Assembly (NCBI GenBank): GCA_010645155.1
Contig: CM021318.1
Span: 3,392,217 to 3,456,216, forward strand
DNA length: 64,000 nucleotides
Source: Tigriopus japonicus
Lineage: Eukaryota > Arthropoda > Copepoda > Harpacticoida > Harpacticidae
Reading direction: 5' to 3'
Below are positions 12,701 through 24,315 of this stretch, piece after piece. The position numbers were made by a program, and so were the translations under genes. The notes under the pieces were generated by a model. It saw only the letters and a program-made list of their open reading frames with translations, was not told the origin of the DNA and ran no database searches. Numbering within the stretch: the stretch's first letter is position 1; each line of letters opens with the position of its first letter.

Positions 12701-15700
12701 TGGGAGAATTAAGCTCGTCCTTGTGGTTGCATTGAACAAGCCATGCACAAAGTGCAAGGAAGTGATTATTTAATCGTTTCAATTCGAACATTTCGACTTT
12801 CTTGGGACGTGTTGGTGACGAACTAGAACAGTATTCTTGTTGTCCACAGAGCGTACAAATGTTGAATGCATTCTGCAAGAACACATTTGCAAATCCTGAG
12901 CTTGCTTTTTTGCCAGTCAGTTGTCAAGTTAGCGGCAACCAGAAGGAAGATATACTGTAACATGAGAATATTTCTTGCCAAAGTGTGACAAGGCCACTCG
13001 TTTTGGAATCCATAAAGGTGGTTGAATTGACTTCAAAAAGGTTGGCTAATTTAGAGCACTATAATTTCAGAAATTTGCCATTGAGATGGGCTGGCCCAGA
13101 TTAGAATCAGTGTCTCCATAGGATTGGTAAAGAAAAAGGCGAGCACAAGACAAAATGCAATGTTTGGAAGAAAATGCAAGAAATACATGTCTATGTCCAG
13201 AACATCGCAAAACTTGAAAGGGTAATAATTTTGACAAAAATAAGTTGTAAAAAATTCAGGAGTGAGGCATGGCGTAGCCCAATTGTCCGGAGCCGGACTG
13301 TTGAAAGTCATTAAGAATAACTTTGGCAAAAAGGAGAAAACAATCTTCAAAGTTTTTGTGTATTTTGTGCACACAATTGGCAAACAATTTACTCAATGGG
13401 GCTACTGTCAGCTGCAATGACGGCCTCAATCCGGCTGTGGAGGACAAGCAGCTCTTCTTGATGGCCGGGCGAGGCTCAACCCTCCGACCCTAACACCAAA
13501 AATCCCAAAACAAATCTAACTAACGTACGGCATTTCCTCTGCGGGGTTTCTTTTTCTTATCATACCTTGTGGAGACACTGATCCAATGCGTATTTTCCAG
13601 TCTTTTTCCCCTGAAAATTGATCAATCACACTATCTGATACCTGAAATCATACTTGACCACGATCTCCAAGAGTACGTCAACGGCTTTTGCCAAATATAC
13701 AATTCTAAAATACTATAAAAAACCAAAAAAATATTCTTGGTTGGTTTCTCTCAAAATAATATAGATTGGACCAACGTTGTTTTGCAGTTTTCAATTTTGA
13801 GACTTCGAATGCCTGTGTCTGAAGACCATAAAGCTATGCACATTTTGACTGTAGAGTGTCACCAGCGACATGGACTTAATTATAGCGCATCATGACTCAA
13901 GCGTTTTTCCTAACGAAGAATTCTCTTGAGATAAAACATAGCGGTTAAGAAACGTGAGAGTGCCTTAATGTGTGCTACTTACTCCGTGCAACTCAATGAC
14001 ATCCTTTACTTTTGTAATAGCATCCATTCTCTCTACAAATGCATTGTTCCACACAAATATGGGCTCACTGTGCGCTTGGACTTTGCTGACTTTGTTGGAT
14101 TGATCGCAGTTTATGTTCTGGTGCAATTGAATGGAGCAAACCTACGACGGTTTTCTCGCTGTGGAAGATTGTGCCGAATCTTTCGGGACTCCGCCTTCAA
14201 GGTAATCCGGGCAATATTTTTCTCAAGCTCACTTTTCCTTCCTTTCCTTCCTCCAATCTCCCATGCCAGAATGCAGTTCAATGGCCCAAAAAGTGAACGA
14301 AAACTTGGAAACTGGGCTCAAAATGATGCCGACTCTCAGGACCGTCATCATCTAGGAAAATCCCTACTTAGCCATTCCATCCAACAAACACTAGTAAGTC
14401 ATTCATTAAACCTCTCGAAGCGGTTCCAAACTGACTCTGACGACCCTCTCCATTTCCAATACTACAAAGTGGATCTATTCTCTTTCAAAACAAGAAACCA
14501 TGGTTCTCAAGGTTCAATTAAGTGGTTCCTTTCCAGGCAAACCGAGTTAAAGCCCATCGTGGTTCGAAAGTCAGAAAAAGATCCGGTTCCTGACTTGGTC
14601 TGTATCATTAGTGAACCCAAATGGATGGTCCAATCTGTGCTCCTCTTTATTCTAATGAACCAAACTTCTGTCACACGCCAACATCGGGCCCTGAAATCTT
14701 TCTTCAACGAGTTCTGTCTGGTCGTTCCAGGCCCATTCTTGGAGAACTGTTGTGTCTAAAGTGTGCACATAGTCTTCATTAAGGTGTTGAAGCTAATACA
14801 CTCCTCACTTTTTATCCTCCTTTAGTTTTAAGTGCTCTTGTTCAGAGTTGGTCCCCATGTTTTTCCGGCATGTTGTCACATCCCCAATTTTTCAAGCCTT
14901 CTAATTTATGGCTTTGCGACCAAGTCCCTGGGGACGATCCAAGGAGCATCTTCCTCCATGCCACATTGTGCCCTCCTAATTTTGAAATTTATGACATTGC
15001 AAAAGACAAAGGATATGTATCTAGGTTGAACAAGTTCATTCTCCTTTAGTTACACCCAATGGCTCAGTTGTTATCCTGACAATGATCCAAGCAGTGGGCT
15101 TGTCAGTTCCCTTCTTTTGTGCCACTGATTGACAGCTATTGACAATGGGATTGTTCCACTGCATTCTTACATCCAAGGCTTGTGGCCATTTGTCTTTGGT
15201 CGTGTTCTACTTCAGACTCGAAAGCAATAATCTCTTTCGGTGCCAAGCTATTTCCATTGAATGCAGTTTGTCATGGTGTTCCACGGTCCTTCCCTTGTAA
15301 TTCCGTTCGGGCTTTGAAATGTGGAGAGTCTCTAACCATCAACCATCAGGAACCGAGAGTTCAATTAGGATTTCCGGACACAAAAGAATCTTATTCGCCA
15401 CGGGACAACCTCAGTAAGGATAAAATATTCCATTTTCATCTTGCCCATGAAACGTGACGTGATGAGCTGGGAGTCTTAAAATGGGAACGCTGGTTCCTGC
15501 TTGACTAGATGAAATGGAATCCTTTGGTAGAGACTTTAGGTTAGTGTCTTTTCTTCTAGAAATGATTCATCAAAGGCGAAAGGGATGTAGCTGGGAAGTT
15601 TTATTTCTTGCCGGATAATCTGAGCGTTTATGCCATGTCTGTTTGAGTGCGCTTGTGTGCAGCGAATAGTGGGACTTTTGAGGGGGAAAATGGAGACGAG

Positions 15701-18700
15701 GAGCCTACTTTTAGTCAAATGGGACGATGTCGTGATGTCAGTCAAAAGGCTACAGAAATGTATCCCGCAGTTGATGAATGGGTCACTTGCAGACAATTTC
15801 AATGCGGTCAGACTTTCATGACTTCATTACCACGTCTGACACTTTAAGTGAATCTTGCAGGAATCATTGATGTAAGCGTTCTGTTGTTAAATCTGATTGA
15901 AGTGAAAGAGGGGGGAGAACAACAATGACTGTTTTTTCTCATTTTTGGGTGTAAAACGAACTTAATGGAACGTGAAAAGTTGTACAATTTCCTTTTCCTT
16001 TTTTTGACCCGAATGGAACCAACCCTTGGTGCTCTAAAAAATACTAGGATTAGACAAACAATCCAAGTTGGAAATAAACCTCGCGCAATTACCCCCTTCA
16101 TTCCTCTATCCCGTCACAGTGGTTCCAAAGTCTCCACGATTACCATTATCTGGCAGCTGAAACTAGATTAACAAGCGAACTGTTTTTGGTGAGACGTTAA
16201 CCATGAATACCTTACAAAATCCAATCAAAGCTCAATATAAGAACAAATCTCTCAAAAACAATACCACTATCCAATTGTAATTAAATACAGTACATAACAT
16301 CTCTTGAAATAAAATTAATGTTGTTACTAACGGACAATATTCCATATTCAGCGTTGACTTTACCAACCAACATGATTTTTTGTCAACAATTGTGTTTCAA
16401 ACCCCACCTCCAAGATACGTAATTTGTTACCATCATTTTTGACAGTCTGTTGACACCACAGATATCAATAGAAACACCATTGCACTGTGCTTTGAACGAC
16501 AACTAGCAGCTGCAGATAAGAAAAGGATGCGTGAAAAATCGTTGGATTTCAGTAGAGCATTCACTCAGTATGTCCAAAAATGATTGAACTGTAACAGGAG
16601 ATTCTTGTTTTAACATTCTCAACTGTCAGACGTGACTGAACGTTCTGAAACAAAAACCGGTGATTTGTCCTTCAAAATGAAACAGTTGTCCAGCATAGTA
16701 TGTTGTATCTCAATTTATCTGTGGTTGACACCAATTTCAAAACTGGATGGAGTCTAATAATCGACACTTGTACATGGATAGTTCTTGACCATTGATCAGC
16801 TGTTTTGGAAAGCCAGCTAAGCAAAACCCAATTTATTCAATAGACTTACCTCATAAATTACTTGAACAATTTACAAAGGTTTCTTCTCACCTCGCTGTTA
16901 TTCTGACCATCCATTAATGGATTGTTTGCCAGCCTATCAAATACTTTTTTGCATCCTCCAACTTATCGTCCAATTGGTTCCATAAAGGGCGAACCTTCTT
17001 TCATCGACCAAAAATATCGGAACTCCAAGGATAGATAGATAGGAAGACGGAACAAAGGAAAGAACAGTAAAGAGAGAGAAAAGTTCGGGTCAGTTCATAA
17101 ATGGCCATTTTTCTCCACAACGTCGGGATAGGTCGGAAAGAACTTCACACTATACAAGATGAAGGTCGGATCATGATGGAGAAAGACTCAGCCAGGTCTG
17201 AAACAAACTGTGCACCAACTTGGCTCATATGGAGAATCCAATTTCACTCAGGTTGTAACATTAGACACAAGAACCAACTTGGTCGGTTTGCCAGACCTGA
17301 AGACAACTTTGGGATGAACTCGAGTCATTTGAACTTTCTCCATGTTGTAGGACGTTCATACAACATCGCGGATACTTTTGTTAGTGATCCGAGAACAAAC
17401 GAACAAGAACCAATAATGTGATATATTGAGCTCGGCGAGAAATATCTCTCGTTACCTAGTTTCCAATAATTCAAAAAAGATCCTCCTGGGAGACCAAGGA
17501 GTCAGAAGGGTCCATCTAATTTCCAGGCCAAACATGACAGCCCACGAAGGCCAAAAAGGACGACTTTCGAGTTGAGGAATGTCCTCATTTATCACCATGT
17601 ATGACCGTCATGATTGGTCCTTACTGCCATTCAAGTGAGCACGGGATCGGTTCCACAACATGGCACCTCGTTTCGTTTCGCACCTTGCTCTTCTCAAGGC
17701 CAAGGAAATCTGGATCGTCCGTCTTGTTCTTTCAAACTAGAGTCAAGGCTGCATACAACAATACTCGCTCTAAGAATAGCTATGGATTTAAGAACACTTT
17801 TATGCCTAACGAAATGTACATTTAGTACATAAAAGGTAAGGGCTTTGGGAAATAAGCATATCTAGAAACATAAAAGAGGCATATCAAACGGAGTAGAAAC
17901 AACCATGCTCAATCAAGTTTCACTACGTAGCTGCGTTTTTCAATTGCAACTTATGTAGTGAAACTTGATTGAGCATGGTTATTTATACTCCGTCTTCTGT
18001 CCTTCTAGATATGCTTCTACTCTTCTTCCAAACTACTTTAACAACCGACCTCAAGTCTGTTGAATCCAAGAATACCTCTCGATATAAGAATAATGGTGTT
18101 GCTGACGGACAATATTATTGTAAGGATGAGTGAATTTTTTGAAGAGTTTTGTCAGGCGTTATGTGTGGGCTCATCCTTGAATATCGGAAAGAGAATACAT
18201 GAAGTTTGACTACTTGACCTTTTATGCAGAGAGAAACAAACACATTGAATGGAAGAAGAGGCTTTGGTTTTGAAACCATTGTTTATCACTCGGTTTTGTG
18301 CTATTGATTGAAAAACTCCTTGTGAAAAAGCAGTGTGTTTCGTTTTGAGTTTCATGAATCTACGACTAAGCTCTTTTATGGAGAACATGCATCTTTGACT
18401 GAATTTTTTAAAAGTATTTTAGATGAGACAAAGTTTGAGTTCAGAAGTTTTAATGAAACTAGAAATATCCTGAAGCTACTACAGTAGAGCAAAATGGGCT
18501 TCAAACGCATTGTCATTGCAATGGAGAAAAAATCTTTGTCACTAGGTTGAATTCAAATGTGTCGCAAAAAAAACCTTGCTCAAAAAGTCAAGAGTGGACG
18601 CTTTAAGCAACAAAAACATCGATCTTTCTTTTGAAAATACCAAAATGCAATCTAACTCCTACTTTCCATTAGAGATGGATCAAAAGCTACTCTTATCAAA

Positions 18701-20874
18701 AAATCGATGTCGGTTATGCTTATCTCTTCAAGTATCTTTTACCGGTCATCAAATGAGGGGGCATTAAATCCAAGTGATTTTCATCATTTCAGGTTCGACC
18801 GAAAATTGCTTTCGGTTTCAGATTCAGTGATGGTCCATCACTAGTACCAAATAAATGCCAAGTTCTGATCGTGGAAGCAACGGGACAAAAAATAACAGTT
18901 TCCATCAGAAGTCAACCAGAAGGTGGTTGGTTGGCCTTTAGGTGCAAAAGGTTCCAAGGATGCCCTTGATGTTTCGTTATTCAAAGGTTAAGCCGATGTC
19001 ACGGGCTTCTTCATCGACAAGGACGACCTTTGCTTCCAACAAAACTTGGAAATTCGGAAGCCACATCTGGGATCTTTGAGCATGTCTATTTTAGAGCCAA
19101 GTGAAAAAGAATGTTTCCGAATTCTGGTCACGCAGGAGGAAGAAGACTTTCAAGAGTGGATCAAATTCCAAATTTGAAATGCACTCAACATTTTCCACCG
19201 TGCACAGAGCATATGGATCAAATGTTCATTGGCCCTCAATGAAGTGAGATCCAAAATGATTGGTTGTTTCATTGTAATGGTTAGCAAATCAGAACCCGTT
19301 TCAAAGTCTTTTGTTCCAATTTTAATATATGGATATGCCAACAAAGAAATTGAAGTCACGACGATAAGTTCCAAAAAAGTTCCCCTTCCTGTTCCAAGTT
19401 CCAAAGCCTATCTTTGGTAATGTTGTTAGGGAATCTTTGATATGTCTTCGAGACAATGGTGCCTTGATTTCCTGTTGGCGTGATACAACTTATCCGCGTA
19501 TTCCTGTCGAGTTGCGCCATTCTTGCAAAAAAAAACTTATAGCTCAAACTGGTTCGAAACCCCCCAATGGGAAATTAATGAACGCATTCCAATGCAAATT
19601 ATGGTCGGCTTGAATGGAGATTCATTGCAATTGGACCAGACTTCTTTGTAGTATGAATATGCTGCATGGATGATTACTGTCCTCATAATATAAGTACTTG
19701 TTTATGCATAGTTTTGAGCAAGAAAATAAACTGGTCCATAAAAGGTTTCTGAACCCTTTGAGGAGAATCTGACAAAACTTTTCTAAGGGTGTAATTGGAT
19801 AAGGTAGAAACTTATTGTTTTGTCTATTTTTCACTTGAATCTCATCAAAACTTCGAAGAGTTCAGACGTTCCAAATGCCTGCTAATGTATTATTCAGGTG
19901 CGCAAGTCTTCGAGTATTGACAGGAACATATTAGGACCCATTCTAACATCATCTGTCAGATTTTGGTCCACTGCCTTCATTGATGTTCTTTTACGGGGAA
20001 TGTATTGGATGTCTGCTATGGACAAGAGTGAGTTCTATGTTCTGTAGTGGAACTTGGCCAGCTTTTCTCATTGAAGTTCCATTAGGCGATACTTGAATCA
20101 CAGGTCATTTGGCCACTTCCTTTGTAGCAATCTTTCCTTGATCGAACCCAAGAGGGGAAAAAGATGGACTTGAAGAACCCGACCTTTCTACGGGTTCCAT
20201 TAAGTTCCATCGAATCAGAAAATATACTTTGATGTCTACTTCTTTGTGCCTTGATCACTCGCTGAAAGTCTCAACTTGAACTTTCTAAAGATCAAACACT
20301 AGGAGCCTGTTTTCAATAATTTGAAGACACAAACATCCAGATTCTCAGTGGTGCACGATAGGAATCCCTGTTATCTTACCAAGTCGAGGTTGACCTCTCA
20401 AATGCATCCAGGAAGGGTTTCCTTTGACAAATTTGGGCAGCCCCTACCTTGGGATGGAACGAATTTTGGGCACAAATTTTTCCAAGGATCCTTTCTTGTC
20501 ACGACATTTGAGGGATCAAAACCTCTGAGAGGTCCTTAAGGGAAGAAAAAATGAATGCTAATCGCAAAACGGTGCTGACCTGACATGTTCCAGAGCAAGG
20601 CCATCATGACCAAGGCCACAAAATGGGCTCGGGTGCCAATGAAATCACATGGAACTGGAAATGAAGCCACTCTCATGATTTTAATGTCCAGCTTTAAGTC
20701 GACCAACTCGAGATTCGGGACGAACTGAAGACCAGGCGAAAGGAAATAAATCTCAAGTTGGAACGTGGAACGACTTTGGGGCGGTCTCTTCCGCAGAACG
20801 GGAATTTGCGGAGGGACGCACCCATAAACGTGGAGCTTCTTTTCGTTAGCGAGAATATCTCGTGAGAACAGCAT
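6536..20874 (-). CDS. dpr-like Ig-domain receptor, 5' three exons (partial gene)
   Basis: Three exons join in frame on the minus strand: 20874-20580 (ends phase 1, TCA G|gtcagc), 11203-11043 (tttttag|GT, ends phase 0 at GCG|gtaaga) and 6746-6536 (tgttccag|GTG, ends phase 1 at GTG G|gtaagt). Exon 1 encodes a hydrophobic stretch FVALVMMALLW, taken as the signal peptide. The start is either the ATG at 20874 or, with a better Kozak context, the one at 20676. Exons 2 and 3 make a complete Ig V-type fold: LECRV (first Cys), VSWIRKADIHIL, YTTDKRF, and DSGIYECQ (second Cys). This matches the first Ig domain of Drosophila dpr proteins, cell-surface receptors that bind DIP partners in synapse and axon specificity. 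The second Ig domain and membrane anchor are absent from the window. Introns of about 4.3 and 9.4 kb are usual for this family. Confidence 0.8.
7837..8035 (-). pseudogene. Possible C-terminal fragment of a pogo/Tigger-type transposase
   Basis: An open minus-strand frame truncated by the foldback element at 8036-8479 reads CIWDLVFN, then VKEPTLKGGWKKCAKF, then a polar tail ending in a TAA. The W-D-x-V ... TL-x-x-x-W-x-K pattern resembles the C-terminal helices of pogo/Tigger-like DDE transposases. The rest of the enzyme is not visible across the insertion. It could instead be an unrelated gene fragment. Confidence 0.25.
8036..8479. mobile_element. Foldback/MITE element, copy A (about 444 bp)
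   Basis: Almost the whole element is an imperfect inverted repeat: 8036-8270 read in reverse complement matches 8270-8479 (for example ACTGGAGTGGGAGACTAAC against GTTAGCCTCCCAGTCCAGT). Ends are ACAAGAAGCACTG and CAGTGGTTCTTG. It has no coding capacity. Related copies lie at 32990-33290 (degraded) and 58110-59720. Confidence 0.8.
10245..10355 (+). repeat. Dispersed repeat shared with AIFM2 intron 1
   Basis: GAAAGAAGCGTCA followed by TTTTTTGAAGCTTCAAATGT occurs here. A similar sequence lies at about 30870-30950 and, inverted, at about 31138-31196. Probably fragments of one transposon family. Confidence 0.5.
11043..11203 (-). CDS. dpr-like gene, exon 2 (start of Ig domain 1)
   Basis: 161 bases. 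Two bases complete the Gly codon begun by exon 1; the exon then encodes an acidic linker, PPIFINNTHTKVVV and AILECRVRNLDDRA. This supplies Ig strands A to B and the first disulfide Cys. It joins exon 3 at phase 0 (DDRA|VSWI), exactly where dpr family members have this transition. Confidence 0.8.
11575..11800 (-). repeat. tRNA-derived SINE-like unit
   Basis: On the minus strand a Pol III A-box-like TGGTGTCGTGG (778-788 of the 11.x kb segment, i.e. 11778-11788) precedes a B box GGTTCGATTCT (11734-11744) at tRNA-like spacing. A second B box, GGTTCGATCCT, lies on the opposite strand at 11589-11599 near the other end. This fits a tRNA-headed retroposon rather than a functional tRNA, since no cloverleaf with a matched acceptor stem is evident. 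Confidence 0.5.
17854..18016. repeat. Near-perfect hairpin, 26-bp core stem
   Basis: 17901-17926 is the exact reverse complement of 17955-17980, with a 28-base loop. Pairing extends outward with small interruptions to 17854 and 18016 (AAGCATATCTAGAA against TTCTAGATATGCTT). The size and loop resemble a small MITE or a microRNA-like precursor. Confidence 0.7.
18870..19177 (+). pseudogene. Decayed coding-like segment of unknown origin
   Basis: One plus-strand frame has protein-like codon use on both sides of a single in-frame TAA at 18989-18991. Before it the frame reads VVGWPLGAKGSKDAL, and after it GFFIDKDDLCFQQNLEIRKP, ending at TGA 19175-19177. I do not recognise the family. It may be a pseudogene or a captured exon inside the dpr intron. 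Confidence 0.25.
20580..20874 (-). CDS. dpr-like gene, exon 1 (signal peptide)
   Basis: The open frame ends in FVALVMMALLWNMS plus one base (G|gtcagc). That base completes Gly with the first two bases of the exon at 11203, so phase and content agree with a secreted N-terminus followed by the Ig exons. Codon use is GC-richer than the surroundings. The first 66 codons may be 5' UTR if translation starts at the ATG at 20676. Confidence 0.6.
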
Positions 20875-21900
20875 TCGACAAGAGAAAAAGGGTGAGGGAA
20901 TAGTAAGTTAGGTCAATAGAAAGAAGGAATGGTTGGGGAGATTAACAAAAAAATCAAGGCTTCGAAAAGATCTTAGCTTTGTAGTAAAATTCATTGTTAT
21001 TTCATTTTTATTATTCTGATAATGTGACTTCAAAACGATGAACAGAAATAAGAAAATGCTGCACCTCTAAATTCATTGACAAAGGGTAGTCAAGAGCAAT
21101 CGTAGCGTTTTTATTTGACACACATCCATGTGAATCTACAGGGTGCGGCACCTAAAACGGTAAAAGGAAGTCATATGTTTAGTTAACGATCATTTTCATT
21201 CATAACTTGGGTAATATTTTTTTTATACTAACCTCCTTGATGAACCAGTTCTATTATTGAAATTTAGGTTGGACCTTCTTCCCCTTTCGCACCTTTTTCA
21301 AATTGGCAGAAACCTGAATCATGACCAATTTAACTTCAAGTCTAAACTCCGTTTCTTCCTCTCCTAAGTTATTGTTTGGCCATAATTAACGACAGGGCAA
21401 AGATGCAAATGTAAAATGCACCAAGAATTTGGGTCGTCCCGTTCAAAATTTGGTTTTCGCTTTTGTTTCAGTACCGAAACAGCAATATTTTACTATTCAA
21501 GCATTTTTTGTTCTTCCAAGCACTTGGCTTTAAGATTTGATGTCTATTCTTTTATTTCATTTCCCAAAATGTTTCTTACATTCACAAAACCAAAGATATT
21601 GGATTCAGAAATTAGAAGCTTTCACAAGGCACCTTGACTACAATCAATACCTTGATCATCCCAATTTCAAAATATAAAGAAAAAGGGAATTTAAAAAATC
21701 CCTATCCGATTCCGGTACTAATCTTCAAATCCCTATTCAGTAACAGTCCGAAACATAGTCTGAGTCCGAGCCCCATGTGGCCCCAAGGGTGGTCTTTGGT
21801 GGGCACAGGAGCTATGAGAAAAGTCCAAAATAGTGGATCTGCCAACCAGCCATAATACGGTAATACGGTACTTGTAGGCCCAGAGCTCTTTGATCATTAA

Positions 21901-22444
21901 TAGGGCCCGGAAATATTTTTTAAATATGAAATATTTTAAAACTAATTATCCGTTTTTCGCCGATTTTTCAAATATTTTGGCTTTTTTAAGGAAAAAAAAT
22001 ATATTCTAGAATATTTGAGTCAGAAAAAATATTTCAGGCAAAATTGAGGAAAATATATGAACGACCAATGCTCAATAGGGCTTACCAAAAATGAACCCCA
22101 AATACAAAAACCTCTACAAAATGGCATTTGTACAAAGATTAAAGACATTCACAACCAAAACTAATGACATCCACGAAGAAAACTGCGCCATCTATTGAGG
22201 CAAATTGAAAATTATATTCTTGAATCTGTTACATTCAAATATGCCTCCAAACACGCTCAAATGCATCAAATTCACCAGAAACGAATTTGGAAAATCGGTG
22301 CACACAGACAAAAATACCAAATAATGGCCTAGTCCAAAAAAATATATCCTAAATATCCGGCTTTGTTCCAAATATTTTGGCCTTTTGAAGAAAATATATA
22401 TTGGATATTTTGTCAATTTTTTGCAAATATTTTTCCGGGCCCTA
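21901..22444. mobile_element. Nonautonomous hAT-type element (544 bp)
   Basis: Terminal inverted repeats TAGGGCCCGGAAATATTT and its complement at the right end (ending CCGGGCCCTA) are flanked on both sides by the same 8 bases, ATCATTAA (21893-21900 and 22445-22452). An 8-bp target duplication with a TAGGG start is typical of hAT transposons. The interior is rich in AATATTT and has no transposase. Confidence 0.85.
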
Positions 22445-22521
22445 ATCATTAATAATCAACGTCTGTTTGGTGGGGCCCCTGACAACATGTAATCAAATTT
22501 GGTGGGCCTTGAGCCGAAAGT

Positions 22522-22536
22522 GGTTGCCGACCCCTG
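22522..22536 (-). mobile_element. Terminal sequence of an older hAT-like element
   Basis: GGTTGCCGACCCCTG is the complement of CAGGGGTCGGCAACC, a terminus widely shared by Charlie-like hAT elements. The matching left end was not found, so only this fragment can be supported. Confidence 0.4.
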
Positions 22537-24315
22537 GTATATGGTTTTGTAATCAGGTGCTCTCAGCTTTAGTTTCGGTTCAACCGAAATTTTCGGTTTC
22601 GGTTAAGCTTAAGCGCTTACGGTCCACCACAGGAAAAAAATCAAACAAGAATTGAAAACACTTGGTAAGACCTCAAGAACACGAATGAATTTTTTTTCAA
22701 AAAAGAATGAAAGATTCAAATCGGGATAGACCAATTCAAAGAAAACCACATTTCAATCACAGAAATGGCATTCACGCAATTTGACAAACTTTGTTTCGAA
22801 AAATGAACAACTCATTGTCAGAATAAGAGCAAGCGTCGTTCAGAAAGTGAAGTAGAGCTTAAATTTAAGAGCAAACGTGACAGTCTGCGCCATCTTGTGG
22901 TAGAACAAGATGATGATTCGGTCAATCTTAACTTATTATCACTCACCATAACTTTTTGATTCCCTAACACAATGATATCGTAGCACGGCGTTTCATTGAG
23001 CTGGAGAATTCATTTTTAAGTTCCAAAGACATTTGAGATCAGTTTTGGAGTGAGGAGATAATCCCGCATATGAAATGAGGTCGGTTAATTAGGTCACGGG
23101 CCAAAAATTGATATAATGTCATTTAAAACTTGCTTAAAAAAAATTTATGAAAATTTTCTTCTGGTTAATTGTTAGACACACTTAATTCGGTGATGATTCA
23201 AAATATTGGTGTAATCTATTTAGCCGTTCAATTTTCAATGGCTATTTTCGAACACAATTCTCGAAGGACACAATCGGACTTTTCTTCACCCAAATTCGAA
23301 GAAGGGCTCAATAGATTAAGTCAATATTTCGGGTTCAGGCAACAATGAGACCATCTTTGGAATAGGAGTAAGAAGAATTCATAAATTTGTTTTTAAGTAA
23401 GTTTTAAGTGACAACCTACCCATCTCAATTAAACGCTGTGATACTTATTTACTAAAAACAAATCTATTTCAATGTTCAAGATGGAAACTGATCTTCAAAA
23501 CAAAATAAAAATCTTCTGATTTGGATCTGATTGAATCAGATTCGGATTAGCACTGATGCAGATCTAAGCCGAATCAGAAACAAATGATTTTGCGTTGGAC
23601 CGATCTAATCGACTCTGATCCGGAGCAGAAAACTCTTGAATGAGACTTCTCTAAACGAGTTATATTAGATACAACTATCCTTCGCATAGTCATCCATAAT
23701 TTCTTGGATTGTTATACTGTAAAAAAAAAAATCAATAACAAATCAAAAATTTTGCTCTTTTCATTAAATAAACGCATGCAGAACAAAAAAAATCAATTAG
23801 GTCGGTCGTGTTTAATCCCGTCATTCCAGAAATCCTTGCCTTTGTTCTGCAATGACGATTTTGCCCTCAAATTACTCATATACAGAGATAAAAAACGGGG
23901 AAAACCTTGTCAGTTCTTGCTTGTTATGAAACACCAAAAGTATTCATTTTCTTGAAAATGGATTGTTCCTCATTCAAGACTCTGATTAGAGCATTTGTAA
24001 AAAACGAGAACTTTGATCATTTATGAGAATCGAGTGTATTTTTTGTAAATTTTTTTGTGTTAGTTTCAAAGGTGACAAAAAACCCACAAATCTGCGAATG
24101 AATAAAAGGTTACGGTACTAAACTTACATGCTCATAAGAAATGCAGAATTGAGTTAAGATGCAATGAATGCTCTAACGTACGTTTTAGTTTCGTCAAACG
24201 ATCGAAAAAACACGGCAGGATGTAACTTTAAGGCGGTGAAGTGCTTATATTGCTTTGTAGCCAAACACGATTTTTCTTGTAAATTTGCCTCAACATACCA
24301 TTGAAAATGAATCTA

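Larger units (their letters stand above)
11204..20579 (-). other. Intron 1 of the dpr-like gene
   Basis: About 9.4 kb of mostly noncoding sequence. It contains a tRNA-derived SINE-like unit (11575-11800), a perfect hairpin (17854-18016), a decayed coding-like stretch (about 18870-19177) and, around 12040-12890 on the minus strand, three overlapping frames that may be one frameshifted old ORF of unknown origin. A 263-codon plus-strand frame at 13968-14759 shows no recognisable domain. Confidence 0.5.

Noticed and set aside
13968..14759. 263-codon plus-strand ORF, the longest unexplained frame
   Set aside because: No recognisable domain, composition changes along its length and possible splice sites inside it. 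It may contain a small real exon (14131-14201), but the whole frame is not supported.
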